Source of the DNA: Deuterostichococcus epilithicus
Lineage: Eukaryota; Chlorophyta; Trebouxiophyceae; Prasiolales; Stichococcaceae
Reading direction: 5' to 3'
Length of the DNA stretch: 64,000 nucleotides
Assembly: GCA_033439295.1 (NCBI GenBank)
Contig: JAVTLE010000001.1
Coordinates: 248,001 to 312,000 of the forward strand
The translations under genes were made by a program, and so were the position numbers. Below, piece by piece: positions 23,211-36,600 of this stretch. The notes under the pieces were generated by a model, which did not search any database, had not been told where the DNA came from, and was given only the letters and a program-made list of their open reading frames with translations. How positions within the stretch are numbered: the stretch's first letter is position 1; each line of letters starts with the position of its first letter.

Positions 23211-26200
23211 GCTGCTGCGTGCTTGCATCCACGACAGCACTCGATGAAGTGATGCAACCCCTGATCTGTGTCGCACGCACGAGACCCCGTGTGTGGAACT
23301 TTTGTGCGTGCCATTTCGCCAGCGCCTCGTCAGCGCCTGCATGCGAGCCTGTCTGCCACGCTGCCTGGATCAGAGCCTGGTAAGGCCTTTCCCGCGCTGC
23401 GGACGCAGAGCCTTGCCCTGGACGGCTCTGACGGTCTGCCAACTCAGGACAGCATCGAGACGTGGATGCTGCTGGAGTATGCGGATCGTGGCAGCCTGGA
23501 GCAGGCCATTCAGATGCGGCGCTTCATGCGCAAGCCGGACAAGAACCAGCTTGACATGGTGCGCCTGTTTCGGAAGCATCTGACACTGGCGCTGGCGCCT
23601 GTTCGTTGGTCTACATCTGCCAACCTCTGCGCATCAACATCGTGGCCTTGAATTCGTCGTTGCCAAGGCCGAGCCGCCAAGGGCCGCCCTTGACGACGCC
23701 CATTGCTGCACCTCGCTGGCGGCGCAAGCTCTGCCCACGGGTGTGACTTGTGCTGGCTGCCAGCAGGGCTGGTGCATGCTGCTTTGCCAGTGGCATTGTG
23801 CGCCCCCGCAGGTGGCAGTGGTCCGCACACTGCTGGACGTGGTCAAGGGGCTGGAGTACCTCCACTCGCTGGGTATCGTGCACGGCGACCTGAAGCCTGC
23901 CAACGTGCTGCTCAAGTCCACCGTCACTGACCCGCGGGGCTTCATCTGCAAGTGCGTGCTCCCTGGACGGCCGCCCTCTGCATCCCGACATCCTGGGCAG
24001 CAGCCTGGCCGGCAAGCAAATTGTGCCCACAACAGCGGTTTGTGTGTTCGGTCGACCGCGGCGGCACTGGTCAGCAGTCGTCGCTTGCGCATTGCAAGCC
24101 AGGCTCGGAGCAGGGGGCGCCGCCAGCGGCTCCTGCTGCGCTCGCGCCCGTGACGCTGATGCCCGTCATGCAGCCTGGCAGCCCATCCTGACACGTTTCT
24201 GTATGACACCCGCAGGCTTGCGGACTTCGGGCTGAGCCGCATGTTGGAGTTCAACGCGACGCACGTGTCAACGCAGACCTTTGGCACTGTGCCCTACATG
24301 CCGCACGAGCTGCTCAGCGACGGGCGCATGGGCAAGTCCGCAGACGTGAGATCCCTCTCCGGCCCGCCAGCGGCCGTCGCTGCCCTGCGCTGGCTTGCCG
24401 CAGCCCCACGCGCCCCAGGAAACCTGCACCTGGGTGTTGTGCCCAGCAACGCGCAATGGTGGACTGTGTGCAGCGGTTGGGCAATCTCCTGCAGCACGTG
24501 TGCCATCGACTGCAGTGCTGCTGTGCATGTGAGCATTGCATTTGGCAAGCTCCTGCATGACAGGATGGTTGTGAGTGCCCCGGATTGATCCCAGCACTCA
24601 CGGCTGCCGCCTGCCTGTCTGTCACAGGTGTACAGCTTTGCGGTCGTCATGTGGTCGCTGCTGACGTCACTGCAGCCGCACCAGGGCATGACCACCATGC
24701 AGGTGACCGCTGCACGCCGCGCAGTGCGAGCAGCACTCCTGATTCTGTCAACATGCAGGCAGTGCATGTCGCTTGCACGTGTGGCACTGGTGTTGCACGA
24801 TGCAGCTGCAATTCGGGGCCTTGCCGGCACCGCACCGGCAACGTCCGCCGCCTGCCGTCCGTCCAGCTCCCGTGGGATGGGCGTGCCGCCCAGCAGTTGC
24901 GCTGGCATTGCCCTGGCGTGACGAACTGCCATTTAAGCGCTCGGGCACCGGGCCACACGGTTCAACGAACCCAGGAACGCTGAGGTCCGTCCACCTTGCC
25001 TTGTTCCTGCTTCACAGCTTGGCTCGCTGACCGCTCCCCCTGCCTCGTGCTGCGCCGCAGGTGATGTACAATGTGGTCAATAAGGGCATGCGGCCGCCGC
25101 TGCCGGAGGAGATGCCGACGCGGTACCGCGCGCTCATCGAGGCGTGTTGGGCGGAACGGCCTGAGGACAGGTGCGCCGGCAGCCTCAGCGGCGGCTCAGG
25201 AGCCGGGGATTCTGCACCGGCAACCGTATCCGCTGACTGCGCCCACTGCGCAGTCGTGCTGTGCATCCGTCCGGGAGCGCTGCGTAGGGGGTGAGAGGCT
25301 GGGGTCAGGGCTGCGGGGGTGGTGGAGGGGAGACCCCGTGTCCGAGTATGGCGAGCTCGGGCATGCTTCCCCACACGCCCCGCACATGGCGTTGGGCCGC
25401 CGCCCTGCAGCGTCCTTGCCTTTTGGGGCGGCAGGCTGTGTCAAGAATATTGCTCGACGCTGCACAGGGTTCAGGCCCGCTTGACGTGGTCTATAACACA
25501 GGATCCACACTTTTTTGTGACATCACCCTGCCGCAGGCCGACTGTACGGCAGCTGGACCGGAAGCTGTCGAAGCTGCTAGACACTGAGCTGGCGGCCCGC
25601 TCGCTGACGGGGCGGGCCATGTCGGGCTGTCTCATTCAGCAGTGGTGCGCCGCGCTCTGCCCCCCCCTCCTCCCCCGCCCGCTCTGTTTCCCCTTCAAGC
25701 CTGTACGCCCTCAAGGCCTGTCGTAGCACTGCGCGTTCAGGATGGACGTCAGCACCCGCTGGCTTCGGAAACAGCGGCCTGCCGCGGCCACAGATCCGGT
25801 GGCAGGCCGCTGCACATCTGCTGGCTCACGTCGGTGGCCCACACCAGGCGGACTTTGGCGCACGACTCATGCAGACCGATGCACCGGCAGCCCCTGCCCC
25901 CCCTCTTTCCGCGCTGGTGACACCACCGCTGGCGCCACCATGCGTGCTGGCGCCGCAGCACTGCTGCCGCACCCCACACGCTGACCGAGTGGCCAGCCGT
26001 GAGTGGCCGCCGCGTCTGCCGCTGGGCGGATCCCCCTCCTGCTCGCTCAACTAGTTGATGAAAATGTTTTCTTATTCTCCTGGAGAACAACGTATTGCGT
26101 GCCTGAAATGCAGGAGCTCGGGCAGCTTGGGCAGCGGCGGGGCGAGGCAGCTCTCCTCGACAGTGTCCTCGATGGCGACCGCGCAGGCCCCCTCGCCGTT

Positions 26201-27791
26201 CGCATCAGGTGGGGATCGGCTACCTGCCTGGCCTCCTGCCTCCCCGCCTCACAACGCTTCCCTGCAATGAGATCGAGACCTCAGCGTCTTGGTTGCTGCC
26301 AGCTCGGTGCGCGATGTTGCCTGTGGGGCACGTCGCTCCTGCCGTGCGGCCATGACACGGTTGGATGGAAATCGGCCAAGCGATCTTTGGGCAGACGCAG
26401 CTGCTGCTCAGGGTTTCTGGCTGTTGCCTGCCTCATTGCCTCGTGTATGGTTCAAACCTAATCCAGCATCCAGGCGGCCGCCCTTTTGCATCGAAATGCC
26501 GCGTTGCACAGCCGGGCACCCATGGTGCCCAGCATGTTGTGGGGTGCAGCACCAGTGCTCTCCGTGGTGCTGAACAGGGCGCCCCGGCCTGGGCGACGCA
26601 GGTCAGGCAGCGGCGTCAGCGTCCGAGGGCACCAGCAGCTCTGCAGCCAGCGGGTGCGCGCCGAGTCCGCGCGCGGACCCCAGCCAGGCTTCCAGCCCGG
26701 GGGCGCACCCGGACCCAGCGGAAAGGTGCAGAGCCTAGCTTCCCGGGACACAGCCTTCCCGGCCACCTGCGCCCCGGATGCGAACATGCACTGCGTGCCT
26801 GCCTCCGCCGCCAGCCGCCCTGGACTCGGCTGCCCCCCGCAAGGAGCCCGGTGCTGCACCTTGCCCTGAGACCGCGTCCGCCACCACGCTCAACCCGCGT
26901 CGCAGCCGCCACCACCTCCCCGCCCCGCCGCGCAGGACCGGCTTGCAGGACCTGGGTGGCGGCGGACCGCCCGACCGCGGCGGCGCGCACTCCGCCGCGC
27001 AGGACCGCGAGTCGAAGGACGACCGCGAGTCGGAGGGCGAACGCTTTTTGCGCCTCGTGCAGCAATCCATCTCGGAGGCGCGCACCTGCAGAGTGTGATA
27101 AGAATTGCGATGGCTTATTTGAAAGTGTTATGAGAATTGGTGCACGCACCAGCAAAGCAAGCCTGCAGACAGCACTCCCCACCCAGCCTGCTGGGCCGGC
27201 CCAGGCCCGCGCCTGCTGCGGTGCACAACGCGGTGCCGGCCGTGGGGCGGGGACGGCTGTCATGCGCCCGCCCTTGTGCGGCCAGCCCGCTGTCGGCTCG
27301 CGCCTCCGAGCATGCAGCTGTCCGCCGCGGCGCCATATCCGGGGCATCTTGGCATCCGGCCCAGGTGCATCTTGAAGACACCGAACATGCAGCGGCGCTG
27401 TGAAACGTCACAAACAGCCACCTTCGCCATCACCATGTAGGGTGGGCCGCTGAACTACAGCATATCCATGCGCTCCGGTGAGCAGTTCAGCTTCGGCGCC
27501 GGCGGTGGCGGCGGCAAAGAGCCAGGGGATGGCGGCGCGTCGCCTGAGCAGCGGCAGCTGCCCACGGTGGGGCAGCTGCCGCAGCAGCCGCTGCTTGCGC
27601 GCAAGCCCAGTCCCATACCGGAGGAGCATGTGGCTCTGCCGCCGGCACAGGCGTCCGCCTTCCGGGATGCCGTGGCGGCGGCGGTGGCACCGCCACCACC
27701 GGAGGTTGACGGTGTCGCCGTCAATGGCCCCGCGCCTGCCGGCGCCCGCGCTGGTGCCGCGGATGCTGGCGCTGCGCCACGTCCCAACTGA
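17812..27791 (+). CDS. Receptor-like Ser/Thr protein kinase (RLK-2), TKL-like, non-RD
   Basis: Paralogue of RLK-1 with the same architecture. The start at 17812 begins a signal peptide (LRSAATTALLCLAIC). Ectodomain exons: 17812-17971, 18675-18752, 18953-19137, 19340-19545, 19708-19799. The transmembrane exon is 20011-20165 (FGTAFAVAAVAVCSLLAAQ) and the juxtamembrane exon 20401-20555. Kinase exons: 20838-21003, 21330-21360 (GRGSYGKVYK), 21859-21980 (VAIKVV), 22304-22736 and 22896-23059 (a long Gly/Ser-rich insert), 23409-23558 (MLLEYADRGSLEQ), 23812-23951 (HGDLKPANVLL), 24216-24345 (LADFGLSR, YMPHEL), 24628-24702, 25061-25170 and 25537-25644 (RPTVRQLDRKL). The tail includes 26114-26208, an exon ending at 27092 (ESEGERFLRLVQQSISEA) and 27441-27791. 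Exons between 26209 and about 26990 are not settled. The HGD motif makes it non-RD. The intron after 21360 appears to use a GC donor. Ligand and substrate are unknown. Confidence 0.82.
21830..21850 (+). repeat. Telomere-like (CCCTAAA) motif at an intron 3' end
   Basis: The stretch carries GAACCCTAAAC followed by CTAAACCCT, directly before the acceptor of RLK-2 exon 21859-21980. It matches the plant and green-algal telomere unit. Similar motifs occur at 8765-8787, 37478-37490, 59403-59420 and 60787-60815, all inside introns. Confidence 0.7.
23161..23209. repeat. CTG triplet microsatellite in RLK-2 intron
   Basis: At least 16 consecutive CTG triplets lie in the intron between exons 22896-23059 and 23409-23558. 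A minus-strand polyQ open frame across it is an artefact of the repeat. Confidence 0.9.
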
Positions 27792-30451
27792 CGGCGCGAC
27801 TTTGTAGCCGGCGGCATGGCTGCTGGCTTGTGTCCGCTTGGGGCCTAGAGCCAATGCCAGGCGACTCGGGGTCGACCAATTGATTGAAGTATCGGATCCA
27901 GACAGTGTTGGTCTCAGCATGCCTCAGGCGTCCGGTTGTGTGTGTCTCCGCTGTTGTATTGTTTCAACTCGCCATCTGGCATTCTGTTCAGGGCTTTGTG
28001 CACAGACACAAGGGTGCTTTGGCGGCAGTCTTTCGTCGCGCGGCAGGAGCTTTGCGATGGTCTCGCCCTGCCGGAAGTAAATTGTGTTCAGACAGGGCGT
28101 GATGGCGTTGCTGGTCGCTGTCTAGGGTGCATTGTCGTTAGGGCGCATGATGGCGACTTTGAGCACATCTGGTGGTGTCGCTGGCGTTGGGGGTTGGGTG
28201 CCACCATCATTGCCACACACATCGTAGTGTTCTGTTTGGGATCTGCAGTTTTGCTGCTGAACGGGCATCGGACAATGACCAGTTCTTTTATAATTTCTCT
28301 TGAGACAAGTACCACCGTGTCTCGTGGATCGCTTGCACCAACATGACCTCAACACAAGTTTCAGTTCCATCATTGCCACGCATTCACTGCATTGACACTA
28401 TTACTGCATGCGCCTGCGCACATCTGGCACCAGAGCACTTACCGACCAGCCTCTTCAAGGTCAATATCTAGCCGGCTTTGCATTGAAGTGCAGGTGCAGC
28501 CAGTTGCGTTTACGAGTCGCAACTCCATTGTGATAGCAGTTCATGCGACTGTATGAGCTCTTATCGCGGTCTGCAGAACCACAACACCTGTCACCTGCGA
28601 CCCTGTCTGATAGACAACATGGCAGCCGTGTGCTATGATAGTCATCGAGTTGACAAGCTCGCTTTAAGTTCTGACCGTGCAGGCCCGGCTCAAAGACGTG
28701 CTGCTGCTGCTGCAGGCACAGGTTGGCAATGGCGGCGATGGCAGGAAAAGCAGTGATGTGGGTCCCCATCCCCAGCAGCGGATGTGGCGACTGCGCAAGC
28801 AGCGGCGGACTGCATGCACATCATATAAAGTTGTATAACTTGCTCAGAAGTGGTTCTGATAGACAGCAGGTCCGATGCAGGTTTGCGCGCCGCATGAGAG
28901 ATCCGAGCAAAGCCCAGCCAGCAGCAGCCGCTGGCGACGCAGCTGCCAGAATCGCAGCTGCGCTGGGTCACTTGGCGCGAGCAGCAGCCATTCTGTCCTG
29001 CTGCCAGCAAGTCGGCTGCACCCCGGAAACTTGATGTAGGCAGTGTCGGCCGCTGTGTCGGCCGCCTGTTGCGGTGCTGCCAGCATCACCGCCATGCCCA
29101 CCATCGACGCTACAGCTGCTCACGGCGGCGCCTGCAGCCTGTCAGCAGTGTGCTGGAATAGCCAGCTGCGCGGCACTCAGCGGTTGACTGCTGGGTCGTC
29201 CGACGTCCTGGGCTGCATGTCATCTGGAAGCTTGAGCCATAACATCCGGAGCTCTCTGCATGCAAGAAAAGGAAGGAGAAGGGGAACGCCACAGAGGGCG
29301 TGTTCGGACAGGCAAAGCCCTTGTGCAGGTACGCCGCGTTCGATAGGGACATCGCTGACGCCAACAGCCGCTGCGGCTTCTTGACATGCGCGGCGCCGAG
29401 GCGCCTGCTGGATCTGCTCATCGCTTATTGGCAGCTTCAGGTCCATTTGTACTGTCGGAGATCGCCCAAAGGCGTCCCGAGACGCCTTCGAAAGGTACGT
29501 GTTCCTGGTAGATGCATGTGACATTCCGTTTTAGTTTCCAAGGTTGTTTCGATTTCCCAGATGTTACGAAAGATCTGAATAAGATCACTGCTTGCCACCT
29601 TCGCCTTTTCGGCAAGCTCTGAAAGCGCGACTAGGGAGCAGTCTTTTCGGACCGATGACATCGCTTATACTTCTGCTTCTGAGTGAGAGCGCGTCTTTGC
29701 AGTGTCGTCCGACCCCACGTGCCAATCCTGGCGCTGGGTCCTCGTCCGGCCATTACGCGCATTGGCGCCGGCAAGCGCACTACTGCTGGTGCGCCCAGAT
29801 GCACTGACTGGATGCGCTCAAAGCACTGCTCGTGCCGTGACACCATAGACGATGTGGGGTCCATGCCGTCCGTTACTGTTGTGAGGGTCGTGCCTGCTGC
29901 ATATACAGCGCAACACGTTGGCGCAGCCGGTAGCATCGCGCGGCGGCACTCGCTTCACGCAGAAGGCCGCTCAGCTGATGATTTCGTGACGGCGTTATAA
30001 CTCTTTGAACGGTTCAACTCCTGTGTCCCAGTGGATTTGACGACATGTGAGATGCTGGCACCGACCCGCCAGCGGTGCGTTGCTGCACGGTGTTCATTGA
30101 TTGAGTGAATTGCGCATGACGCAGGTGAATGGCTGTCTCTTCAAATCCCTGAAACGGTACCGCAGCTCCTCTCGCAAGCTTCCCAGGTGCTTGTCTTTGC
30201 CTGGCAGGTGGCAGCACCTCGCTCGTCGCCAATGACCTTGATGGAAACAGCCGTACTGTCTTGGCAGCACCAGCACCTTTCCGCCACTGTTTGCGTGAGC
30301 CGGAGCCTGGTGCCGGTAGATACCGAGATGCCCGTTGCCTTCCAGCTGCAGTCGACCACCTGGTGCATGTGCTGCCTCGGCCCGCCTACGGGTGCGCTGA
30401 GCGCACGGATCATCCGACCTGTGTCTCATCGTGCTCACTCATATCCTGCAG
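27792..30451. other. Intergenic region RLK-2 to bZIP-1
   Basis: This 2.7-kb stretch has no recognisable domain on either strand. It contains a short CTG run near 28699-28713. It could hide a 5' non-coding or N-terminal exon of bZIP-1, because that gene's first recognised exon starts with a good acceptor at 30451. Confidence 0.45.
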
Positions 30452-30496
30452 GCCAGCCTCCCGCCTCACGCACAGGCGCCTGTCGCAGCCAGTGGT

Positions 30497-32236
30497 ATGC
30501 ACGCCCCCGGAGCGTCGTCTGGGGGCACCCCCAATGGAGGGGGCTGCCATGGCGGGGCAGATGCTGTGGAGCCGCCACGACGGCGCAAGATTGGGCGACC
30601 CATCACCTTCGATGGTGACCCCGACTCCATGGACCTAACCGAGGCGGAACGCCGCCGCCTCAAGAGGTGACACACGCAATGCGGCAGAACGACCGCGCTG
30701 CCCTAGAATTTTGCAAACTGATAGTTGAGGTACGCCGGCAGCTCGACAGATGCCTAAATAGCCGCAGCCTCACCGCAGTCCTGCACCGTTGCTGACTGGC
30801 ATAACCAGCCGCAAGCTCGTGGACAGCCTTGTGCAATCTACGCACAAGGCCCTGTTCACACACGCTGTCCGCTGCGCCAGGCGCGTGGCGAATCGGCAGT
30901 CGGCGCGGCGGGTGCGCCTCAAACGGCAGGAGGCCCTGTGCGACATGCAGATGCGGCTGGAGCAGATAAATGCGCGAGCAGCGACGCTAGCTGCGAAGCT
31001 GCAGGGCGCTGAGTCGCAGTGCGCAAGCCTCGCACGGCAAATCGCCACCATGCGTGCTGAGTCAGCATGCAGGCCCCCGGAGCGCCTTGCGCACCTCAGC
31101 GGCGAGGCCACGAGGGCCATCGCTGCAGCTGGCGGCGGCGTCCAACCAGGCGCTCCGCCCCCGTCGCCGTCACCAGCGTCCCATGAGGTGGGGCGCATTG
31201 GCATGTAGCGGGCCTGGGCCGGCTTCGGTTGTGCAGTGCCCAGCTAAACTGTCCTGAGTTGGGCTGCGGGCTCCCTGCCCGGGTGTATGCACCTGGGAAT
31301 CTGCACCTAGGCGTGGTGACTTACACATGGAGCAGCCGTCAGCTGCTCCGCCGTGCCGTGGTCATCAGGAAGGAATGAGCCAGGCGATCACTGACATGGT
31401 GGCAGCGCAGCTGGGGGACAGGCGTAGTGGCCATTGCCCCTGCTGCAAACGGAAGCCTATCTTCACCATGTTCTCAATGCTCTGCAGGGACCTGGCGGCA
31501 AGCCGCTGCCACTGGAGGGCGCGAATCCACCCGCGCTGCCGCATCCCGCACCACCCGCCACTGCCCTGCTGGCCTCTCCTGCAGTCATCCACAGCAGCGG
31601 CCTCGGCTTTGGTGGCAGTCGCAGCGGACTCAATGCGAGCAGCCTGCGCAACACGTGCGCGGATCCGTACTGCGACGGCCCTGCTACGGACGCCGCCGCG
31701 ACTCCCCACATCTCCCTGACGCCGGCTGCTGGCACTCTGCGGCTGTGCCATGCAGGTATGCGCCTCCCTTAGTGCTGCTCCGAGGTGGAAAGATCTCTTG
31801 GATGTCGTCCTCCTGCGGTTCATCCTGCACTGCTGTGTCAAAGGCAGCAACCCCTGGTGGCACAGGATGCTGAAGTGGGGTGCATTTTGCTTTAAGGTTG
31901 TAATTTTGAAATATGGAATACAAGATGCTGCACATCGTTCGAAGACTGTATGTTCCATCCAGTCACTCGGGGAGTACAGCGTGAATACTGGGCACCTGGT
32001 CTGCTGCAGCGCCGGCGGTCGCGTCGCCATTGCCCGCGCCCCACCTGGCGCCACTGCCGCCGACCGACCTTTGGGCGGCACCCACGGCGCCAACTATGGC
32101 CGCGCCGCCTCAGCCGGCGGACAATCACTGGGCCGCAACAAGCTTGCAGGACCCCCTGGAGTGGCTCCTGACAAAGCCGTGGCCGCCGGGCCCAGAGATG
32201 CTGCCGTCAGCAGCGGACCTGGACCACTGGATGTGA
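30497..32236 (+). CDS. bZIP transcription factor (bZIP-1)
   Basis: Nuclear DNA-binding regulator. Four exons join in phase: about 30452-30666, 30881-31187, 31488-31755 and 32010-32236 (stop TGA). The first intron splits the basic region: ERRRLK before it and VANRQSARRVRLKRQEAL after it. This gives the canonical N-x7-R basic motif and then a leucine-zipper-like heptad region (MQMRLEQINARAATLAAKL). The C-terminus is Pro/Ala-rich and ends in DLDHWM. With the ATG at 30497 the protein is 323 aa. The exon is open upstream to an acceptor at 30451, so the true start may lie in an unseen exon. Target genes are unknown. It sits between RLK-2 and VDE-2. Confidence 0.8.
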
Positions 32237-33666
32237 ATAGAAATGTGTATACCGAGAAATTACACGATGGCGGCGGTGCGGAGGCGGACGCTGCGTGCCT
32301 GCCACGGAACAGTTTGTCCTGTCTCCGGCGGCGTCAGGTCCGCAACAGGGCACGCTTGCCGCCAGTCGGCGGCCGCCTGTGTCGCGTGCGCTGCCGCAGG
32401 CAGCAGCACAAGTGCTGCTGACGGCAGCTACAGCGGCGCTGCCATGCCGCACCACTGACGAGGCAGGGGGAAAGGGCGAAGCTTGCAGCACACCGCCATT
32501 ATTCACTCTAATGGTAGTGAGGGAGCCCTGGGGGAAACTTGTTGGAGGGATGGAGATGCGGTCCCGCTAGGATCTGAGGTTATTCGTATCAGTCTTCTTG
32601 CTATGCATTCGCCGCAATGTCCAGCCGTGGCCGGGTGCTGTTTGCCGGGACGAGACAGGGTCCATCAACCGTTGCAACCATCTGACTGATGGCTCCCTGC
32701 TCAGTCCCGGCGATCAGTTGAGAGGGGATCCTGCCTTCATCTTTTGCGAGGTTTGCTGACCTGTAGATCGCGAGAGGGGGGTTACTGCTGATTTTTGCGC
32801 ATGTTCAACTGCCCCTGCCGCTGAATGCAGCATCTTTTGGTCTTATTTGTTGGACTATGCGCCACCAGATGGCTCCGTCCGCGTTCCAGCTGATTACCTG
32901 CATCAGATTGTTTAGGTGCAAACCATGTCCCTGTCGATGTTCGGAATGTCTTCGAACATCGACAAGGCTGGCTTGCTGTGTTGCTTTGCACATGGCACAT
33001 GTAACCATCATCAAGCAGGTGGATATAGTGACAGCGCCGGAATTTGACAGTGTGCGGCTTGAATTCATGTTTTCCTCATTCAAACAACAACGGGTCGTTG
33101 TTGCCATTTCACGTGTCGCAGCTACTGACAGAATCTGAAGTTTCACTATAACGCATGGGGGCATGAATTGATTGTGAAGAGATATTTACAATTACTTCCT
33201 ACATCCTGCTATCGGATGACACTGACGTGTCGACCAGGTCTCCGCCGTGCCGCGACGATCTGCGCGAGTTTATCCCCTAACCTACGAGTTGACGAGCAGG
33301 TGTTCGTTAGGAAATGCGAATCTGAACCTTTCATCTGCCACTCCGGCGGATTCCTGCTTATTTTTGGTCATCACCGGCACAGCTAGCTCCGTTGGTCCGC
33401 CTCTGCTGCAGACGCGCGCGCGTTTGCGCAGCCGGCTGGATAGCGTGCAGCATCCGTTAGGCGCCTAAGCAGATTTGCCTCCGGCCCAAAGGTGAAGATA
33501 CGGCGAAGCACAGTGTGTGAACTTCACAACAGATGCTGATGTCAGGGCCAGTGACTATATCTCCACCGCGCATATCTTCTGAGCGAAGCACGACCGACTA
33601 CTACTGCGGGATCCTGCTGTGAGTGTTCAGCCGATCCCGCATCCGCTGCGACAGGTGGTCAGCACG
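32237..33666. other. Intergenic region bZIP-1 to VDE-2
   Basis: About 1.4 kb of lower-GC sequence with no supportable exon. It should hold the VDE-2 promoter. An in-frame GTG-led extension of VDE-2 to 33619 exists, but the ATG at 33667 is the better start. Confidence 0.5.
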
Positions 33667-36600
33667 ATGTCGGCAGCGCCGTGCCGCGCCGGCATGGGAG
33701 CGCCACAGGCGCCGCAGCGCGGAGCGCAGCCGCGCACCCACCTGTACTTTCGCAGGGGCCAGCCGCAGCGATTCAGGGGCGCCACGCAGAGCCGTGCCAG
33801 GGCGGGCGGACAGCAGCGGGATGACGAGAAACAGCAGGCCAAGGCGCAGACGCCGCTGCACCGGCGGGTGCTGTCGGGGGCTGCAGCAGCGGCGTTGGCG
33901 GCAACGCTGGTGGCGTCGCCCGTCGGTCGGGCCTGGGCAGCCGACACAGCAAAGGTGGGGCCATGGCGGATCCCTGAGCAATTGTTCCTGTGCGGCAGAG
34001 CCGCGACACCTGCGCAGCAGCGCAGTTGGTCGCAATTCGACGTCAAGGGGGCCAGTAGCTTCCTCTGCTCCTGGCTGCGTCATGTGCTGGCTGCTTGCCG
34101 GGGCCTCCGGTGGTGCTTACTGTGGAACCATAGTGCATCAGGGGCTGCCACGTCATGAGCCGGCATCTTTCCTTTCGGTTGAACCTCGCTCCGTCTGGGG
34201 CTGCACAGCTGCAGTCGATGGAGCATCAGCAGGCGACAGCATTCAGCCCCAAAATGGCTGGTAGAGGCGCTGCCGATGCGCCTGCACTCTAGTATCTGCT
34301 CCGGATTAGGCGGTGTGTGCCTGGTGATGGCGGCGTGCCGCCAGCTGGCTGTTGGCGGCAGCTGGGTGCGTCAGGGGATGTGCTGCTGCCGGAGTCCAGC
34401 GCGGCTCAGTGCAGGCTGAGCACGAGGGTCCCTGAGAACGTGCTCGCCATGCGGCGACGCGCCATGCACCGCCTCCACCAGCAATGCTGCAGCTGGGGTG
34501 CTGCATCACCAAAGCCGCACCTCCAGTGCAGCCCGGGGGGGCGGCGCTCATCATTGGGCTGTTCCAAAGTGCCACGGTCCTAATCAATCCACTCCCCAGG
34601 CAGGCTGCTGGCTTCCCAAATAGCCGCCGCCTGTGGGCGCACCCTGTGGCACTTGGTGCTCATCGAAAATAGTGCGGGACACAGGTCTTGACACAGCCCT
34701 CTGATCGAGTGCCCGGCTGATTCCACGTGCTGCAGGTGGGGACCTGCCTGCTGGAGAGCTGCCAGCTGGCGCTCGCGTCATGCCTCGCGGACGGCAACTG
34801 CCTCCAGGACCTGGTGTGCCTGAACTCCTGCAATGGTGAGCGATGCCGCCCCGCACAGCTGCCCGGCTCGCACCTGCAGCTTGTGAACTCCACGACTTCG
34901 ACCCATGGTTGATTGTCCCGGTCGTCATCGCCGCAGCCGGCAAACACCCCGGGGGCTGAGTTCCTTCCGTCGCTGGCGCAGGCAGGCCAGACGAGACGGA
35001 GTGCCAGGTGAGCATTGTGCACCCGCGGGAACCCCCCCTGGCGTGGGGGGGACTTGAGTCACGCATGCTGTGCCCCCCGCGCGAACTTTCGGCGCCGCCA
35101 AGGGGGGCGCGCCCCCGCATTGAAGTTGCACACGACACCGGGGCGCCGCACCACCCAAGCAACTCCTCACTTCCAGCGGCTCACCGACCTCCCTCGAAAG
35201 CTCTTCCGACCTCGGATTCCTGTCGGCCCCTAGCCCCCACACCCTGTTTCCCCCCGCAGATCAAGTGCGGCGACCTGTACGAGGACAAGGCGGTCCAAAC
35301 CTTCAACGCGTGCGCCGTCAGCGAGAAGAAGTGCGTGCCGCAGCGCGTCGATAACGACAAGTACCCGGTGAGGCCGGGGCTCAAGTTTACTCTACTTGCC
35401 TGGGGCTATCCAGGCTGCCGCCCGTGCCCAGCCCCCCGCGCGCCTCTGCGGGCCGCCGGGCATGCGGGGCAGCCCCAAGTCAGCATGCCACACCTGCGCA
35501 AACGGCGGCACATTGCAGGCTATATAGGGGCCTTGTGCTTGCGGACGTGTGAAGCTCAACAACACCTGCTGCTCGCGCACAGGTGCCGCCGGACTGCGCC
35601 CGCGACAAGAACTTCGACCTGAACATGTTCACGGGGCGCTGGTACATCACCGCGGGCCTCAACCAGCTGTTCGACGTCTTCCCCTGCCAGGAGCACTTCT
35701 TCGGCGTGCCCGAGCCCGGTGCGCGCTTTCCCCCTCGCTTGCATGAGGGTTCCAGGGGCCATCGGTTCGATGTCTAGCCTGAGCTGTTCCTGTACCCTGC
35801 CTCGGCTGGCGCACGGCGCATGGGGAGCGGCCAAGCACTGACATTTCCCTGAGGGTTGTCCCGGTGCCCGTGTCGCCTTTGACCGGCTCGCTTGCCTCGG
35901 TGTCAGCACCATGTCGAAACATGTGTGTGCATGCGCCGGACCGGGTTTGCCCACGGCGTGACTGCCTGCTGCGCAGGCCTGCTGTATGCAAAGATCAACT
36001 GGCGGGTGCCGAAGCCAGACGGCGACTTCCTGCAGCGCTCCGTGGTGCAGACCTTTCGGCAGCAGCCGGAGAAAGACATGCTGTGGAACCACGGCAGTGA
36101 GCCTCCCTTTTCTGCACTCCCCGCTCTCTTTCGTTCCGCATGCGCCACCGCCACCCCAGCTGCAGTGCCTGCCGACCGTTAGGGGTATCCAATGTGTACA
36201 CCTTGCATACCCCTACGGCTATTTTGTGTGGGCCGCGCTGCGGGTGCTGGGCTACAGCACCACGCTGCTGCTCTCAAGTGCCACAGCACTTGCACATACC
36301 ACCGGCTGTCAAGGCAATGCCGCATCGGCATATCGTGCTGCTAACCCCGCCCTGCAGTGGCGCCTGAAGAACAGCGTCCTGACACATGCCCGCGGCTGCT
36401 GCCACTGCAGATGCTTATCTCCACTACGAGGACGACTGGTGAGACGCGCATGTGCTGCTGACAGCACACATGCATTTCGTCTTGCCCAGTGTTGTCGCCA
36501 CAAGCCGTCCTTCGCTGCTCGATCATCTAGCGGCACAATATTTTTTTGGCGACCCTGCTGCAGGTATGTGCTGGCCAGCAAGCCGGACGAGTATGTGCTG

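Noticed and set aside
22771-23442. Minus-strand ORF with a polyQ run
   Set aside because: It is produced by the CTG microsatellite and overlaps well-supported plus-strand exons of RLK-2.
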